DNA of 64,000 bases, from positions 18,259,001-18,323,000 of the forward strand of contig NC_061781.1 of the NCBI RefSeq assembly GCF_022458985.1, in the 5' to 3' direction. Shown here piece by piece: positions 1 through 12,955 of the stretch; positions within the stretch are counted from its first letter, which is position 1, and each line of letters starts with the position of its first letter. A program made the translations under genes and the position numbers. The DNA comes from Mugil cephalus. Its lineage: Eukaryota; Chordata; Actinopteri; Mugiliformes; Mugilidae. The notes under the pieces were generated by a model that was given only the letters and a program-made list of their open reading frames with translations, made no database searches and was not told the origin of the DNA.

Positions 1-1040
1 TGTTCTGTGTCTGAAATTACTTGTTGGCCTTGTTTTACCAGACGATTATGACAAAAGAAAAAGCTTTAATGAACAGACTAGTTGTACGTAAATAGCAAAA
101 TTAAAGACCTTGATTAAAGGCATTTGTGCGCATATGAAAGAAATCATGAACTAAATTAAACTCTGTAGCTGATTATGTGCAAGATAAGTGAAGAAGAGTG
201 ATTGCATTCACCGATCAGGCGTAACATTATGACCACCCTCCTAATATTGTGTAGGTCTCCCTTGTGCCTCAAGAACAGTTGTGACTCATCAGAAAATGGA
301 CGTGGGCCGGCTGAGGGTGTCCTGTGGTGTCTGACAACACACTATTATTGGTGGGGGGTCTTTGGGCCCTATGGGTTGAGGGAGGGGTCTCTGTTGAACT
401 GTTTTTGTGTGTGTGTCAGGCTGGAGTATCGTTGCTATGGGGTGGAGGTGCCTGGTGTGGGTGGTAAATGTCATTCACAGAAATGCCAGGTACAAAAGTT
501 TCCCAAAAGCAGAAAAATGAATTGTCAAGATGGTATAATGTTGTGGCTGCTCAGTGTATATATATATGAAATGTTATCATCTTCCTTGTTACTTCTAAAG
601 TTAATTATAGGAACTAAACCCCCCCTATATTTTCTTAAAAACATCCCACCAATTATCAGAAAAGCAAACAGTGATGTGAGTATATGCACCACAATCCGTC
701 TCATACGTTCACAGCAATGTTGAGTTTAATATATTCAAGACATGACTGGGGATTGAGAGACAGTGCGCTGACAGCTGAGAGCAAGAGGCAACTCAAGAGA
801 ATCCCAGGAGTGCACCATGACAGCTCCCAGCCAGGGAAGAGACAGCATGAGGGAAATCATTTTACTTTTTAGAGAACTCAGACACGCAAGCGCACACACT
901 GACCACTGCTGAAAACCACATTTAATCTCCAAAACCGGGGCATATTAAAAAAGAGATTTTCCTACTTTTCCTGAAAAATAATCAGCGTCAACCTGTACAC
1001 GCATGTGACCTCCGACTTCAAAGAAAAAGATTGTCCTTAC
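1..1040 (-). other. nck2 intron after the first coding exon (partial)
   Basis: This stretch follows the GTAAGG donor of the nck2 coding exon. It holds one inverted-end repeat copy (about 209-556) and otherwise shows no exon that I can recognise on either strand. Confidence 0.6.
209..558 (+). mobile_element. Inverted-end dispersed repeat, copy 1
   Basis: The copy starts with CACCGATCAGGCGTAACATT and ends in a degraded inverse of the same motif (TATAATGTTGTGGCTGCTCA). Its interior matches the other copies, for instance the segments around GCTATGGGGTGGAGGTGCCT and the GT-rich run. It has no intact coding capacity, so it is probably a non-autonomous DNA transposon. I did not assign a superfamily. 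Confidence 0.7.
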
Positions 1041-1266
1041 CGAGCGTGTCTTTGATGTTCTTCACCAGCGAACCTTTCTTCAGGCTGTTCTTGCGCTCCA
1101 CGTAATTCGATGGCACATACCCCGTCTGGTTGGCGTTGTTGCGGACGCGCCACCAGGTCTTCGAGTCGTCCAGGAGGTAGAGACGCTCATTTTTACGGAT
1201 GTCAAGTTCCTGGTCCTGCTGGGCCATGTAGTCCCACTTGGCTACAACAATCACCTCCTCTGTCAT
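1041..1266 (-). CDS. nck2: NCK2 adaptor protein, first coding exon (partial gene)
   Basis: NCK proteins are cytoplasmic SH3-SH3-SH3-SH2 adaptors that connect tyrosine-phosphorylated receptors to actin regulators. This exon encodes residues 1-75 and one base of the next codon. It carries the whole first SH3 domain (about residues 2-61), with the ALYDY-equivalent AKWDY, the WWR tryptophan pair at 38-40 and the SNYVE end. The start MTEEVIV and the stretch KKGSLVKN fit NCK2 better than NCK1 (MAEEVVV). The ATG is at 1266. The exon begins at 1282 after a CACAG acceptor, giving a 16-base leader, and ends at 1041 before a GTAAGG donor. A Tyr stands at residue 30 where I recall human Trp. The remaining SH3 domains and the SH2 domain must lie left of the window. 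Gene identity is supported by the synteny with fhl2. Confidence 0.95.
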
Positions 1267-2535
1267 CTTTCATGGAGTCCCCCTGTGGAGAAGAAGAAGG
1301 GACATGGAGTTAGCCGAGGAGAAGCGCTCCTTCCCAAGAGCCACAAAATGATAAACATTAAGTTCAGCATTATAAAGGATAAAGAGGGTTTGGTTCATTT
1401 TCAGACTTAACCACATCTTCAAATAGCCACTAGGGGGGGTATAGATGGATCATGGGTGCTTTAAGGAAAATAATATTAATTAAATGATAAATTATTAGAA
1501 AATATGTAAAATCTACTTATTACAAGACACCGATATAAATCGAGCGCACACATATTATTTCTAAGTGGGTAATGATCAGCACAGCTACGACAAGTGAGAA
1601 GTCATTACAAAATAATCCAAATAAATCCCTGCACACGATTTTTTTTTTTTTTTTTTTTTAAACCGCTTATACCAGCTCACACTGTGCATACACCCCGACC
1701 AGGTTTCCAGTCAATCACAAATTACATAACCGAGCCAGATATGAGCTGGATTCTCACGGTATTTGTGTCTAAACCAGCACAGAAACGCATCATTTCTACG
1801 CAGAAACTGTGAAGTCGTCTCAAACTCCTCAACCGCAAGATGACGAGCAATTAGAAAAACATGACTAAGTCACAATAAGAAATCCGGTAGACATGAGATC
1901 TGAAAACCCTGATAAGGCTGGTTCAGTTGAAAACCACAAAAATGAATTAAAGTAATCACTCCTAATGCACTCCTTCTTGCATGCGCACCTCGCCGATTCG
2001 TGATTTAGACGAACCGCGAGCAATTAGACGCTCTATTTCACCGGGTTCTAGGTGAGGCCATGCTTGACCACACTCTGCCGAGGGACTCGCTGTTCACGCG
2101 ACACCCAAATGGGAAGCTGTCTTTTGAGAATACGCATGAAGAGATAAAGTGGCGTTTACTCCTCTTCTATGAAAACCCGTCTTTGCGATAAAAGCCGCCT
2201 CACGGTATGAGAAGCATCTGAACAGTCCGGTTTATATTTAGCGCAGAGGTTAGAGGCAGCTTGCAAAATCACTACAATACAGAAAGTAAAGAGGGCACAG
2301 ATTAAAGATAAAGGGATATATGTTGGATTGAAGCACTGTGGCAGCAGTTGTTTAGCTAAGTGATAAATACAACAGTGACAACAAATGCTTTTTAAAGAGC
2401 TGCTCAATTATAGAACAGATGTCATTCATAGAAAACTACCGTTTCTGGTGAAATCCCCTGCTGAATCACGATGGAGCGGAAAAAAAAATAATACTAATTT
2501 TGCACTTGAAGACGTACGTGGGCGGGATTATTCTC

Positions 2536-2570
2536 ACACATATATATATACACACACATATATATATGTA
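2536..2570. repeat. TA/CA microsatellite
   Basis: Alternating CACA, (TA)n, (CA)n and (TA)n runs form a compound dinucleotide repeat. Confidence 0.9.
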
Positions 2571-4150
2571 CCCACATCCTTCATCGTCCAGTCATCTACA
2601 TCTTGTTCTTTAATGAAAAGGCAGAGCACACATAAAACACAAACACAAAAGAGAAATGACTCATGAGAAATGTAGCTGCACAAACTTAGGCCGTATGAAA
2701 AGATTTCATTACTAGTGGAACGACTGATATCTTCTGTGTGGGCTCCGTTTTATTATAACGCAAAATTGGAGCACCGGCTGCTATTTCAACCGGGGAGATT
2801 CAATCCTGCCTCAATTAGGCCACGACTACCGAGACAGCGAGGCCGCTCCTCAATGCATTCTTACAGTTACGGTCACAAAACCAAAAGCAGGGCTGTATGT
2901 CACGGCGTCTAAGAGCTGCTTTCGGTGTCTGCGACAAGCAGCAGAAGCTCAACGCTGCGGTACAGCAGCAGCAATGCCTTCGTGAATGTGCCTCTGCTTG
3001 CCGTCATTAAAGCCGTCAAACTGGATTTCTTCACAGGCTGGGACGGGGACAGCCGGGGAGGAGGGGAGTTGTGCAAGGCAGGGAGAGTTTGTGCAGTTCA
3101 TCATGAGTTAAATTACTCAACGTTCCGGGATGTGACAACTTTAACTGCGACCACAAAGAGATCAGAGGGAAGACGACAAAATAGTCAGTTTGACATTTAT
3201 GAAGAGACGGGGAGAGAAAAAAAAAGAGAGAGAGAGGAACAGCTGTGAGTCTTTGCAGGAAATAAAAGTGGAGGAGCAGATTTATGACAAGCTGACGGAT
3301 GGTGACGTCAACTCTTCCAGAGACAGCAGGTATTTGAGCGGGTTGCGGCCTCAACGTGCCTCAGGCTCAGTCTGCAGGATTAGACCAGACTACCTCTTCT
3401 CTTTTATTTTATTACATTTATTCTCCCAGTTTGTGCAGATGAATGAGCCGATCTGATGTAGCCCAATGGAGAATAGGCTTTTTACACTGGAGATATCAGA
3501 ATGAAACAAAGTTCTCAATGGGATAAAATGTGGCTTTTGTTCGGGGTTCTTTACCTACTCCACTATTCTCCTCTACAAACCAAGTTGTTGCACTCATGCA
3601 GTCACCTGTAGTGTAGTTCACTGGTCTGGTCTGGTCTGGGCCAAGTCAAAGTAAAATATATTGGTAGTTCTGTTCTGCTTCCTGTTCAAAAGGACTTAAA
3701 TAAAGAGCTGAAGCCATGAAGACATATCCAGGAAGGATGTTAAGCTGGGACTGCAGCCATACACTAGAAACGTGGTGAAAAAGAGACAACACTTGATGTA
3801 ATATTACCGAACAGAGTTAATTAAAATGGGGTAAATCTGCCAGGCCAATAGATCAGCTAAGAGCAGCTCACTGCAGCTGTAACACCGACATCCACAGTGG
3901 ATAAAAGCCACAGTCTGTTTTTTTTTGTATCATACATTAATTAAACAAGGAACTGCTAAAATATATATTTAACATTTTCTCATTGGAGTAAGAAGAGTTG
4001 AGGTCACATATAAAACTAACATGTACTCCACTTTGTGCACAAAGGCATCAAGAGCACGCGCCAAGAATTTTAAATCCCCTCTGTCTTCCATGTCCCGCAT
4101 TTCTGATATCTAATGTCATAAGTCAATGTTGATCTAAGCACTTTCTTGTC

Positions 4151-4226
4151 ACACAACAAAAACTTGTACAAGTGTACATTCAACACAACAGAAACTTGTA
4201 CAAGTTTCTGTTGTGTTGAATGTACA
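4151..4226. repeat. 54-bp perfect palindrome with adjoining direct repeat
   Basis: Bases 4173-4226 form a perfect inverted repeat with two 27-base arms and no spacer, centred on TTGTACAA. A 23-base unit beginning ACACAACA at 4151-4173 recurs at 4183-4205 with one mismatch, so the palindrome overlaps a direct repeat. No gene overlaps it. Confidence 0.9.
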
Positions 4227-4311
4227 GTCATGTGGAAACACATCTAGGTTCTGGGACAAATAAAGTCTACAACCGAAGTCTAAAGACAGACATCGCAAAA
4301 TATTACATCTG

Positions 4312-4360
4312 CTAACCCAAACCTTACCCCTAACCCTAAACCTAACCCTAACCCTAAGCC
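4312..4360. repeat. Interstitial telomere-like (CCCTAA)n tract
   Basis: About six imperfect CCCTAA units (variants CCCCTAA, CCTAA and CCCTAAA) run in tandem. CCCTAA is the complement of the vertebrate TTAGGG repeat. The tract lies about 90 bases from the palindrome. Confidence 0.85.
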
Positions 4361-6159
4361 ACAATCCCTCTCCCATGCCATGTTTCCCTTTAACAAGCGA
4401 CCCCATGTTAAGTAGGAGAATAACATGCTTCTTTGGCTCCCCCCATCCATGATACCAATTCTACGTCTTGGTTATTATGTGGAGTGATGCAATGCCACTC
4501 TAAATCATGCCCATCCTCCTCTGTGTGCAGTCATGTATGTCAGAACGGCAGCTGTATCGTTGCTCAATTTTGAAACCTACATGAGTCTTGACAATGAAAT
4601 CCGTTAGAGGCAGTTAATGCAAAACTCAATCCAAAACCGTTATTTAAAACCATCTGGGGAGGGGTGGGGGGGACTGGATCCGCCAAAGAGAAACAAGTTT
4701 AACGGACTTGTCATTTAATCATTTCCTTGATATGGTTAACAAACACACAAGTGTGAACAAAAACATGTTCCGGTGAGAACGCACACAAAAAGACACAAAA
4801 AGAAAACACTGATTTGCGTGTGCGTGAGAGAGAGGGTCCAAAAAGAGAAAAGCTTGACCTCCCATTCGTACCCTAAGACAGTTAAAAGAGGAAAGATGAG
4901 CGGCAGACTGCTGAGCTGGGCTTCACCAGCACTTCACAACTCCCTTCATTGAGGGGGGAACATTCAGAGGCTCTTTCAGCAGCGCACAAAGAGAGAAAGT
5001 AAAAGAGGATTATAAAAAAAAGAGAGGGGACGTTTAAAGAATAAAAAAAAAAAAAAAAAAAAAAACCTCTGCCGGAGCTTTCTGTGTTTGGCATTCAGGT
5101 CAAAGACAGACAAAATTCAGCCAATGGGAGAAGAGTTTCCACCTCCCCCCTTCCACTCCACGCTGTTTGCAGTAGCTGCTTCTCACAGGAAGGAGAGCTG
5201 CTTTGCTCCCAACAGGCAATCAGTGCCGGAAGCTCTTGGAAAAGGACTGAACAGATTGAAACATGAAGAAGTCAGGACTCAGTGTTTCAACCACTCCGGA
5301 TGAGGCTCTGTGGTTTGAGGAGTCGGAATGATCCTCTTCACGGCGTCTCGAGCAACTGAACACGGCCAAAGCGGAATTAGATGCATTTTTTTTTACACGC
5401 GGGGAGCCTTAACAACAATGCTTTTGTATTTTCTCGTCAATTCAAAACAGACAATGTTTTACACCACCAAGAACTTTCACACCAAGAAAAACAAACCTTA
5501 AGCTGAGGTTGTGGCATACGACATGAGCTCATCTTCCTCTCTGTGACTGATGCAGTTGTTGTGATCATACATGGGCATCAAACGCATGCACGCCATCAGA
5601 ATAATACAAGTAAAAAAAAAAAAAAAAAGCCCTGAATGGAAACCACTCCACACAAACACAACACCAAGAGTGTTTCTCACCGTCAGCTCAAAATAGGTCT
5701 GAGAATAAGTTGCTCTCAGACCACACAGGATATCACTTCACCACATGACTGCACATCTGAAGACAGCGGAAGATTCTTTATTAAACCTTGCTTCCAACTC
5801 TGAGCAGAGAACGGCAGAATCCAAATCTAATGGAAAATAAATGATGGCGTTCCAGTAAGTGAAGATCTTTGGGAATATATGATTTCCCATTTCCCTAAGT
5901 CTAAGTCTAGTTTAGTATATTACTTGGTGTTCTTGTCCTCATGCTCATGATGTATTTTGGTTTACTTAGGCTTATAAAAGACAGGAGACAACTCCTTCTT
6001 TACGGGGTACGCAGTACACAAACTGACCTTTAGGTGTTAAACAGATGGCGAATGTCTTTAAATTCTGTGAAATCCTACATTGTGGAGGTTTTCTGTTGGT
6101 TTGTGCTACTTAAACGTAACATTGTGTAAACAAAATATCATGCTGTGCATACCATTTGA

Positions 6160-6913
6160 TAGAGATCGGCTGATATGGATTTTTTTTAGGGCCGGTACCG
6201 ACATTTTTTGACATCAGCGTCGGTCGATATTTTTGAGCCGATATTTGGAGCCAATACTTCCTATTCTCCCTCCATTTACATGACAACAAATACACAATGG
6301 TAACAAATGTTATTAGTCTCAATTTAACCAGAAACTCACCTTCTTCTCAATGGACTTCACAGCTAGGAGCTGGAGTCTGCTTTGGCCCGTGGTCCTTCTC
6401 AGCCAAGTTATGTTTAGCTTACAGACAGTACTAGTCTTACACCTTGACTTTAACATCAACACATATTCCTACCAAAAGCTTAACAACAGCTCCAATCTTA
6501 ACTGTGGACAGTAGTTGATTGACAACCTGCACTATTAACTTGCCCGAGAGTGAAAACAAAAAAAAAAAAAAGGCAGCTAGCAAAGTCTTACTAAACAACA
6601 ACTCATACTTAACAACAACACTAAGTAGCAGTAAGAATTTAAAAAAAAATTTTTTTGCAACTCTTATTTTTAGGTGTGCTCAACAGCCTATGAGTAAGAA
6701 CATTTTCCGACTTCCAGCTGCACGCACTCTGCTAGTGGGGGAGGGGCAATGTATGGGCTGTACGGGTCTTCACTTTTTCCAGCAGCAGAGGGCTGCTTGT
6801 AGATGCGCCTGTCTATAAATCTTGCCAGAAAGAAATATATATATATGTATCGGTGAACGCACCTTTGTATCGGCCGATACCAATAAAAAACGGAAATATC
6901 AGCCTGATCTCTA
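6160..6913. mobile_element. hAT-like non-autonomous element
   Basis: The left end TAGAGATCGGCTGATAT is matched in inverse by the right end ATATCAGCCTGATCTCTA. Flanking 8-mers ccatttga and ctatttaa differ only by two transitions, as an old 8-bp target duplication would. Such duplications are typical of hAT elements. The roughly 750-bp interior has no transposase frame. Further CGGCCGATA-type motifs sit just inside both ends. Confidence 0.65.
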
Positions 6914-9249
6914 CTATTTAACACGCTCACCTTACTCAATTAAGGTAAACGCACCAATGGCAAACCACAGTTAGTGACGTTTTAACTCTCAAAATGTCAC
7001 TGAGTTAAATTTTCGCTACTCCGCCGGCTCCCAAGCGGCCGACTGTTCACATGAGCCGAGCGGAAAAAGGCGCACTAAACAAGCAGACATGTCAACTCGT
7101 ATTAAAACCCTCTGTTGTGTCTGTTAATGCTTTTTAACTGCTTTTTTTTGGGGGGGAAAATCCTTTGACGTGGCGCCAACAAAATAAGTAATGACTTGAA
7201 AGCTTTTGAAGGCTATGGTAAATAAGCACTGGGAAATACAAGTTAGGGCAGGCGATCAAACTATGGAAAAGCCTTTTGGGTTAAAGCGGAAATAAGTCTG
7301 TAGCAACAACTGTTGTTACAAAGATTGGTCAGAGTTATGATGAAGAAATTCACTCCCTAGTAGCAGCCATTAAAATCACAGCATTTAGTTATATAATTTC
7401 CCTTATTTTATATAAATATGTTGGTGTCCCTAGATAAAACTATTTCTCGGTCATTTAGTGGAACCAAGGATGGATGCACCAGTAATCGATTTTTTTGATA
7501 ATTTTTTAATGGATCAGCAGAAATCATTGTTTAAAATATCACAAAACTCCTCAGTTGTGAGGATATTTTGCTTGTTTTTGTCTCACAGGACACTGAACTC
7601 CTTGAATTTGGACTGTTGCTCGAACAAGATAAGGACTCTGAAGACAACACCATGGCCATCTTTAACTCGTTTCTGTTACTTTAAATTGCAATTAAATACT
7701 TAAGAACACATAAATAGATCATGATAACTTATGTTGCTGTATTTTGCTGGTGTTTTTATCCCATCTAATTTGTATATGAGAGAGTTCACTCTGGTTCACT
7801 GCCGTTGGCCACTAAAGCATTCACAACAAAAATGCTTTAAAACTCAACTTGCCTAAAACGCTTTTGACAGAAACATGGAATTCCTTTTCTTCTTGAAGTG
7901 GACCTTCCTTCCCCCATCTTCTCTTTGCGAGCAATTTTTTCACATGTCACTTTCATTTTCTGTCAATACTTCACCCCTCCTCTCCCGGCTATTGTTAAGT
8001 CAATCGCCATGACAACAATCACTGGGTGGTCCCTTGTTTGCTGCCAGAGGCGTTCCCCCAAGAATTTGACTTCTATCCCTTCACTCTTCAATTTCTGATA
8101 TTTCTTTACGGGGGATTAGCTTCCTCTAAAGACAACAGAGAGAGATGTAGGCTCTGAAACCACTAAACTTTTCTTTCTCCTCATTTAGAAAGAAAACGTC
8201 TGGGTGTATAATTTATGCAGTGCATGTTAAAGTGACATAAAAATAGATTTAACACATTGATTTAACAGCAGAATGATGACAATCCAAACAATGTATCATC
8301 GTGCATTTACTACTCTTCTTCAATCCCAGTCTCACATCCCATCGGTGAGGACAGATGGTGGGTATTGATGTTTGTTTTTTTTTTTTTCTCGACTCAAGCA
8401 TCAAATTCCAGTCTCTAATGTGTTACAGATCACATTATCTGAGTCGCTGTTTTAATTAGTATCCTCCTAATTTAGGCACAGAGCAGTGCATCATGTTAAT
8501 TTTATATCATTATTCCATCGTAATGACTCCAATGAAAGACGATAAACAACACTGAATCCCTGCTGCACTGAGCTCCTAATACATTCCTCCTTTCCTCCCC
8601 CAAGGTATAAATAGCTAACTTCAAACTTGTGTTGTTTTCTCTACTCCTTGATGCCTACTTTAGCGCCTTCCCTAACAGTGCCGTGCTTGTTCACTTTGCA
8701 CACCTCCCTGCACATTAAACGCATGATGAGACTCCTCTAAGGAGAAGCTTCTTCTCAGTCAATTTTATAACGCAGCCCTCTGTACACAACCTCTCTCTGC
8801 TGCAAGCCATTACCTATTAGAATAGTTTTTCCTTGGATTTTTTTTTTTATTTTTTATCAGTTCTCTCTATTTTTATCTCCGTGATAGTCCTAGTATCCAT
8901 GTCCCTTGGCAGAACAACAAAAGGCAAGCACTGTAAAGCAGAGCAGGGCAAATGTTGTGAACACAGCTTTGATGTGCAATGCCGATGTTTTCCCCCGATT
9001 GAAAGAGACAGAGAAACACCTGAGGTGATGGTATGTTTGTGTCTTTGACACAGCCTGAGAGAAAGCATGCAATAGGGAGAAATAAGTGTGTGGGTGTAAA
9101 CAGAGTCGTTTCCAGGCCAAACAACAGAGATGTCGCGGTGGCATTAAGGTGCAGGAGTGGTTTAAAATGGACTGCGCTACACTTTGTAGATGTAAATGCA
9201 TTCGTCTTAACACTAATCATACAACGTTTCTAAAAAGGACCTTCACTAA

Positions 9250-9400
9250 GGCTGGAAAAAAATATCGATATGGCAATATATCGCGATATTTTACTCCCCA
9301 ATACAATATCGATTTTGAATTTGTTTGACTGCATTTAAAATTTCTCACTGAACTGTGTATAATACTGCAATATATCACAACATATTGCGATAATGTAACG
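9250..9400. repeat. AT-rich ATATCG palindromic repeat remnant
   Basis: A cluster of ATATCGATAT, ATATATCGCGATATT and AATATATCACAACATATTGCG motifs resembles the ends of short fish transposons. Borders are uncertain. Confidence 0.4.
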
Positions 9401-10115
9401 TATTGGGTCGAGTTCAAAACTTGCAGCCCACCAACCACATCTCAGTTGATACATCTGTATTTTGTACACACAGTTTATTAGTAAGGTCAACAGCTTATAT
9501 CACTTTATGTGGGCTTCACCAGCTGTCACTGAGAAGGTTTAGTCAATGGTATTGCTAGATATATTTAGAGAATTTTGGTCACATGGTAAAAGTGGTTATA
9601 AGTGAGGCCACTGATGTGGGTCAACAGTTAGGAAACGTGTTATTTATTATTATTGTTTACTAAAAAGTACTAGACGGTGATGTAAAGGAAAAAGGCTAAA
9701 CAGAGTGAGGCTCACTTTTGTTCAAGATCAACGCTAATAATTTTTAAGCGTAAACTACGAGTCATTTCAAAACAAGTTGGTCTGTGCTGTCAAAATATGG
9801 AAAGAAACAGAAGCAGTGGTGAACAAACAACACCATCTGAAAATGTGCTGCAGGATGTGCAGAAAACGACTGATGCTGTTTTCCATATTGAGCAGTCTGA
9901 GACTGGAGGCGAGAAATATTTCCATACTGCACCATCTTATTGGCTGGAAACTTTATTTTGTTGAGCATAAGCAGCTTTTGTAAGCAAATAGAAGAAAAGC
10001 CCAGGGCCAAACAAGCTTTGAGTTTCTGCTTTTCTTAATACCCTGGATAGTCAATACAGTCAATTAGCAATGCAGAGTTAACCTAACACGAGGACTCAGA
10101 AGAAAGTACAACGGA

Positions 10116-10142
10116 GATATATATATATATACACACACACAT
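10116..10142. repeat. TA/CA microsatellite
   Basis: A (TA)n run is followed directly by a (CA)n run. Confidence 0.9.
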
Positions 10143-12942
10143 GATACTACAAACATGCAGATTTAAGGATGCTGCTTGCTCTTAATGGATGAATGAGACC
10201 ACGGACAGAATGAGGCAAAGCAAAACAGCGATATCATATTTTTCAATCAAATTTAATTCGAAAGTTAAACAGGTGTTAACCAGTTTCTTTGCAGCCGATT
10301 AGATCTGGAGCAACAGTCGATTCTGACGACTAAATAAGACAATTATTCCCAACAGAATTTCTCCTTCCTTTGTTTTTCCAGTAGAGATGTAATTATGAAG
10401 TAATCACATGAAATACGGAACATGATTAATCAGGACGAAAACAAACAACGGGCTTTAGCAAAGACACCCGAGTTGTTTACTGTAACAGACAACTGTGAAA
10501 GTGTCGGGTAAAATACCAATTAAGTGTTAGAATTGATACAAAGTGACAGTGTGTCCATTCAAACGCAGAACTACAACCTGATAGCCGAGGTTTTGGGCAA
10601 CCGGCCCGTCTAGCCATCCAAACCATCACGGATTACACAAGTGTAAAGGAAGTGCAACGATCTCCAAGAACATTAAAGTTGGTGCATTATTAGTCAGCAA
10701 GGCAACGGCTAAGATCAGTTTCAACAAGTTAACTGAGATTATCTAATGACTATGTTCATGTTAACCACAGCTTCCTCTAAAGCAAATAGTGAATCTCTAG
10801 TCCATTGCCTAGTGGTACTGAAGTATGTCAAAGCAAAGCTCCGACTAGAGACACAACACTTCAACAGACGAGGACAAACACAGATGTTAATTTCAGTCTC
10901 TATGGAAGTATAAATACTTGTATTCTTGCACCACATGTGGTATCTGGACAAGTTTGTGTTCTTTTTGTGCAGATTCTGAGATTTCCATCACCGTCAAAAA
11001 AATACGATGGAAGAAATATTGTGTTTTCTCACGTTTGCTCAACAACAATATCAGAAACGGTTCCCCAGGTACTCCAGATATTCCTCTTTGCTGGGACTAT
11101 ATATGCATGTAAAATACAAAAGAATGAAAAGGAGAAGTTCACTGAAACGACTCATCTTTTTTTTTTTTTTTTAAATCCTCAAATACTCAACAGTTGCATG
11201 AATGAAATTATATACAGCGACGAATTTACATACATCTGTGGGGATCCCTGCAAGCAACAAACGTCAGAGGGGGATTTTTTTTTGGTTAATGAGGTAACAT
11301 GGGAGGTGTGCGTGATTTGCATCACATCATTACAGGCTTCATATCTGAAGAGTGCGCAGGGTTTACCGCCAGAGATGGTTCAATGTTGTATGAGGTAACA
11401 AAAGCCCCAGTCGACCATTTGGCTTCATTTTAAAACCACGTACTCTCGGTGCAAGTTGTGAAAGAAGATATTGTAAAATAAGGTTAGCCCATGAGGAAAT
11501 AAGAACACAGCACAGACCTAAGTCTCTTTAAGTTTCTCGCCTGCTTTCCTCTACCTACTGTAACACAAACCGCTGTTGACTGTCTTCCTGCTTGACATGC
11601 TTCACCTTCTCTTTGTACCTTCTGCTCCATCGGTTTTTCTTTCTACTCCTCCCTTGGCTATGGACCTGAATTATTCTCTTTGATCAAATGCTTCCTTGAG
11701 GCTCCCAAGAGTAAACAGATTGATGGAGCAACAGCAAAGCAGAAAGACTGGTGCAACGCAGGGCAGACCTGTTGAACGCCTTAAATCGCAATCGGCGCAT
11801 ATGTGCAAACTATCGGGTCATCTGCTTAGACCTGGGTGAACAGTCACCGGACAGAGGCTTTTCAAAAGGTCTGACAAGCTCCAAACACAATGACCACGCA
11901 TACTGAAACGAGTGAATCATTTCATACATGACACCCAATCCCATCTGCGTGTCTGTAAAGTATTAAGTATGAGGGAGTAAATAGAAACAATGTACATGGT
12001 GTTTGCTTAGAGTTTTATAAAATGCACTTGACATTACAAGTATTCTGCTCCAGGTCATTTCAAAAATGACATTAATGCAACACAACTATATGTTTTGTTA
12101 GTTTAGTTGTGTGAGGTTTGTTTAAATTGTTATGGCAGAGGTTTAAAGGCTCGTTCTGGCCCCCACTCCACCCCATTAGCATCGGGTTAGCATCACTCAT
12201 CTCTGGTAGTGGTAATATGAAAAAAATACAGCTGGCGGTGATACAATCCCAATTCTGCAAATGTAAAAGGTGGGAATCTGTCAAATATTTGTCCTTGGAC
12301 AATTTCCACGTTATTTATTTTTCCTCAACGGCCATTCATTTCCGTGACTGACTGTCAAACACAGGTTTTCCATGGGAACACATGGGAACTCTTCTTTTTG
12401 TTGTTTTTCTTTGTAGGGACTTGAGCAGTGAGTTGTTACTGGTATCCTGCTTGTCTTCCTCGCACATGTTTGTTTGTCTATGTTACATAACCTCGGTTTG
12501 ACGTCACAGCCACGGGGAGCCCAGAACAGTATGTTGAAAATCGAAATGGCAGTGGGTAAAAGCTGCATCTCCTGTCAGCAACTAATGGGACTATAATTAT
12601 CAGCCATCGAAGACACTGCATCAGCGTATCACTGTGTTCACAGCTTCAGGAAGAGGCTGACCTCTGCAGTGACATTCAGCCGAGCAGAGAACAGTTATGG
12701 AAATGAGTTAAGAAAAGGACTGCAAAAGGAGAACGAGTGGGACATTTATACAACTCTCTAACTCTTATTTGTATTGACGTTGAATAGAGAAACGACTTCA
12801 CCCTGACCCTGTGAAGACGACAAAACCAGGAGCTTTATGAGCACGTCTAACACCGGATCTTATTTTATTAATATGCAAGAAATAAAATGCGAGTGATAAG
12901 TGTCACTTTACTTTTTGAAAGGACTTCCTTAATTCTTCAGAG

Positions 12943-12955
12943 GTTGCCTAGCAAC
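12943..12955. promoter_or_regulatory. Candidate RFX X-box in nck2 intron 1
   Basis: GTTGCCTAGCAAC is a near-perfect dimeric RFX motif with two GTTGC half-sites. The inverted symmetry extends outward to GAGGTTGC and GCAACCTC. RFX factors control ciliary and some neural and immune genes. The motif is seen directly; its use here is inferred. Confidence 0.5.

Noticed and set aside
202..723. 173-codon open frame on the + strand
   Set aside because: It lies mostly in an inverted-end repeat copy and has no similarity to a known protein; the other copies do not keep the frame.
1425..1440. CTCF-like CCACTAGGGGGGG
   Set aside because: The key C of the GGC core is replaced by G, so the match is weak.
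4149..4406. Open frame with repeated Arg-Val residues on the - strand
   Set aside because: It is the translation of the telomere-like (CCCTAA)n tract, not a protein gene.
10805..11398. 197-codon open frame on the + strand
   Set aside because: It crosses poly-T and low-complexity DNA in the nck2 intron and has no recognisable domain.
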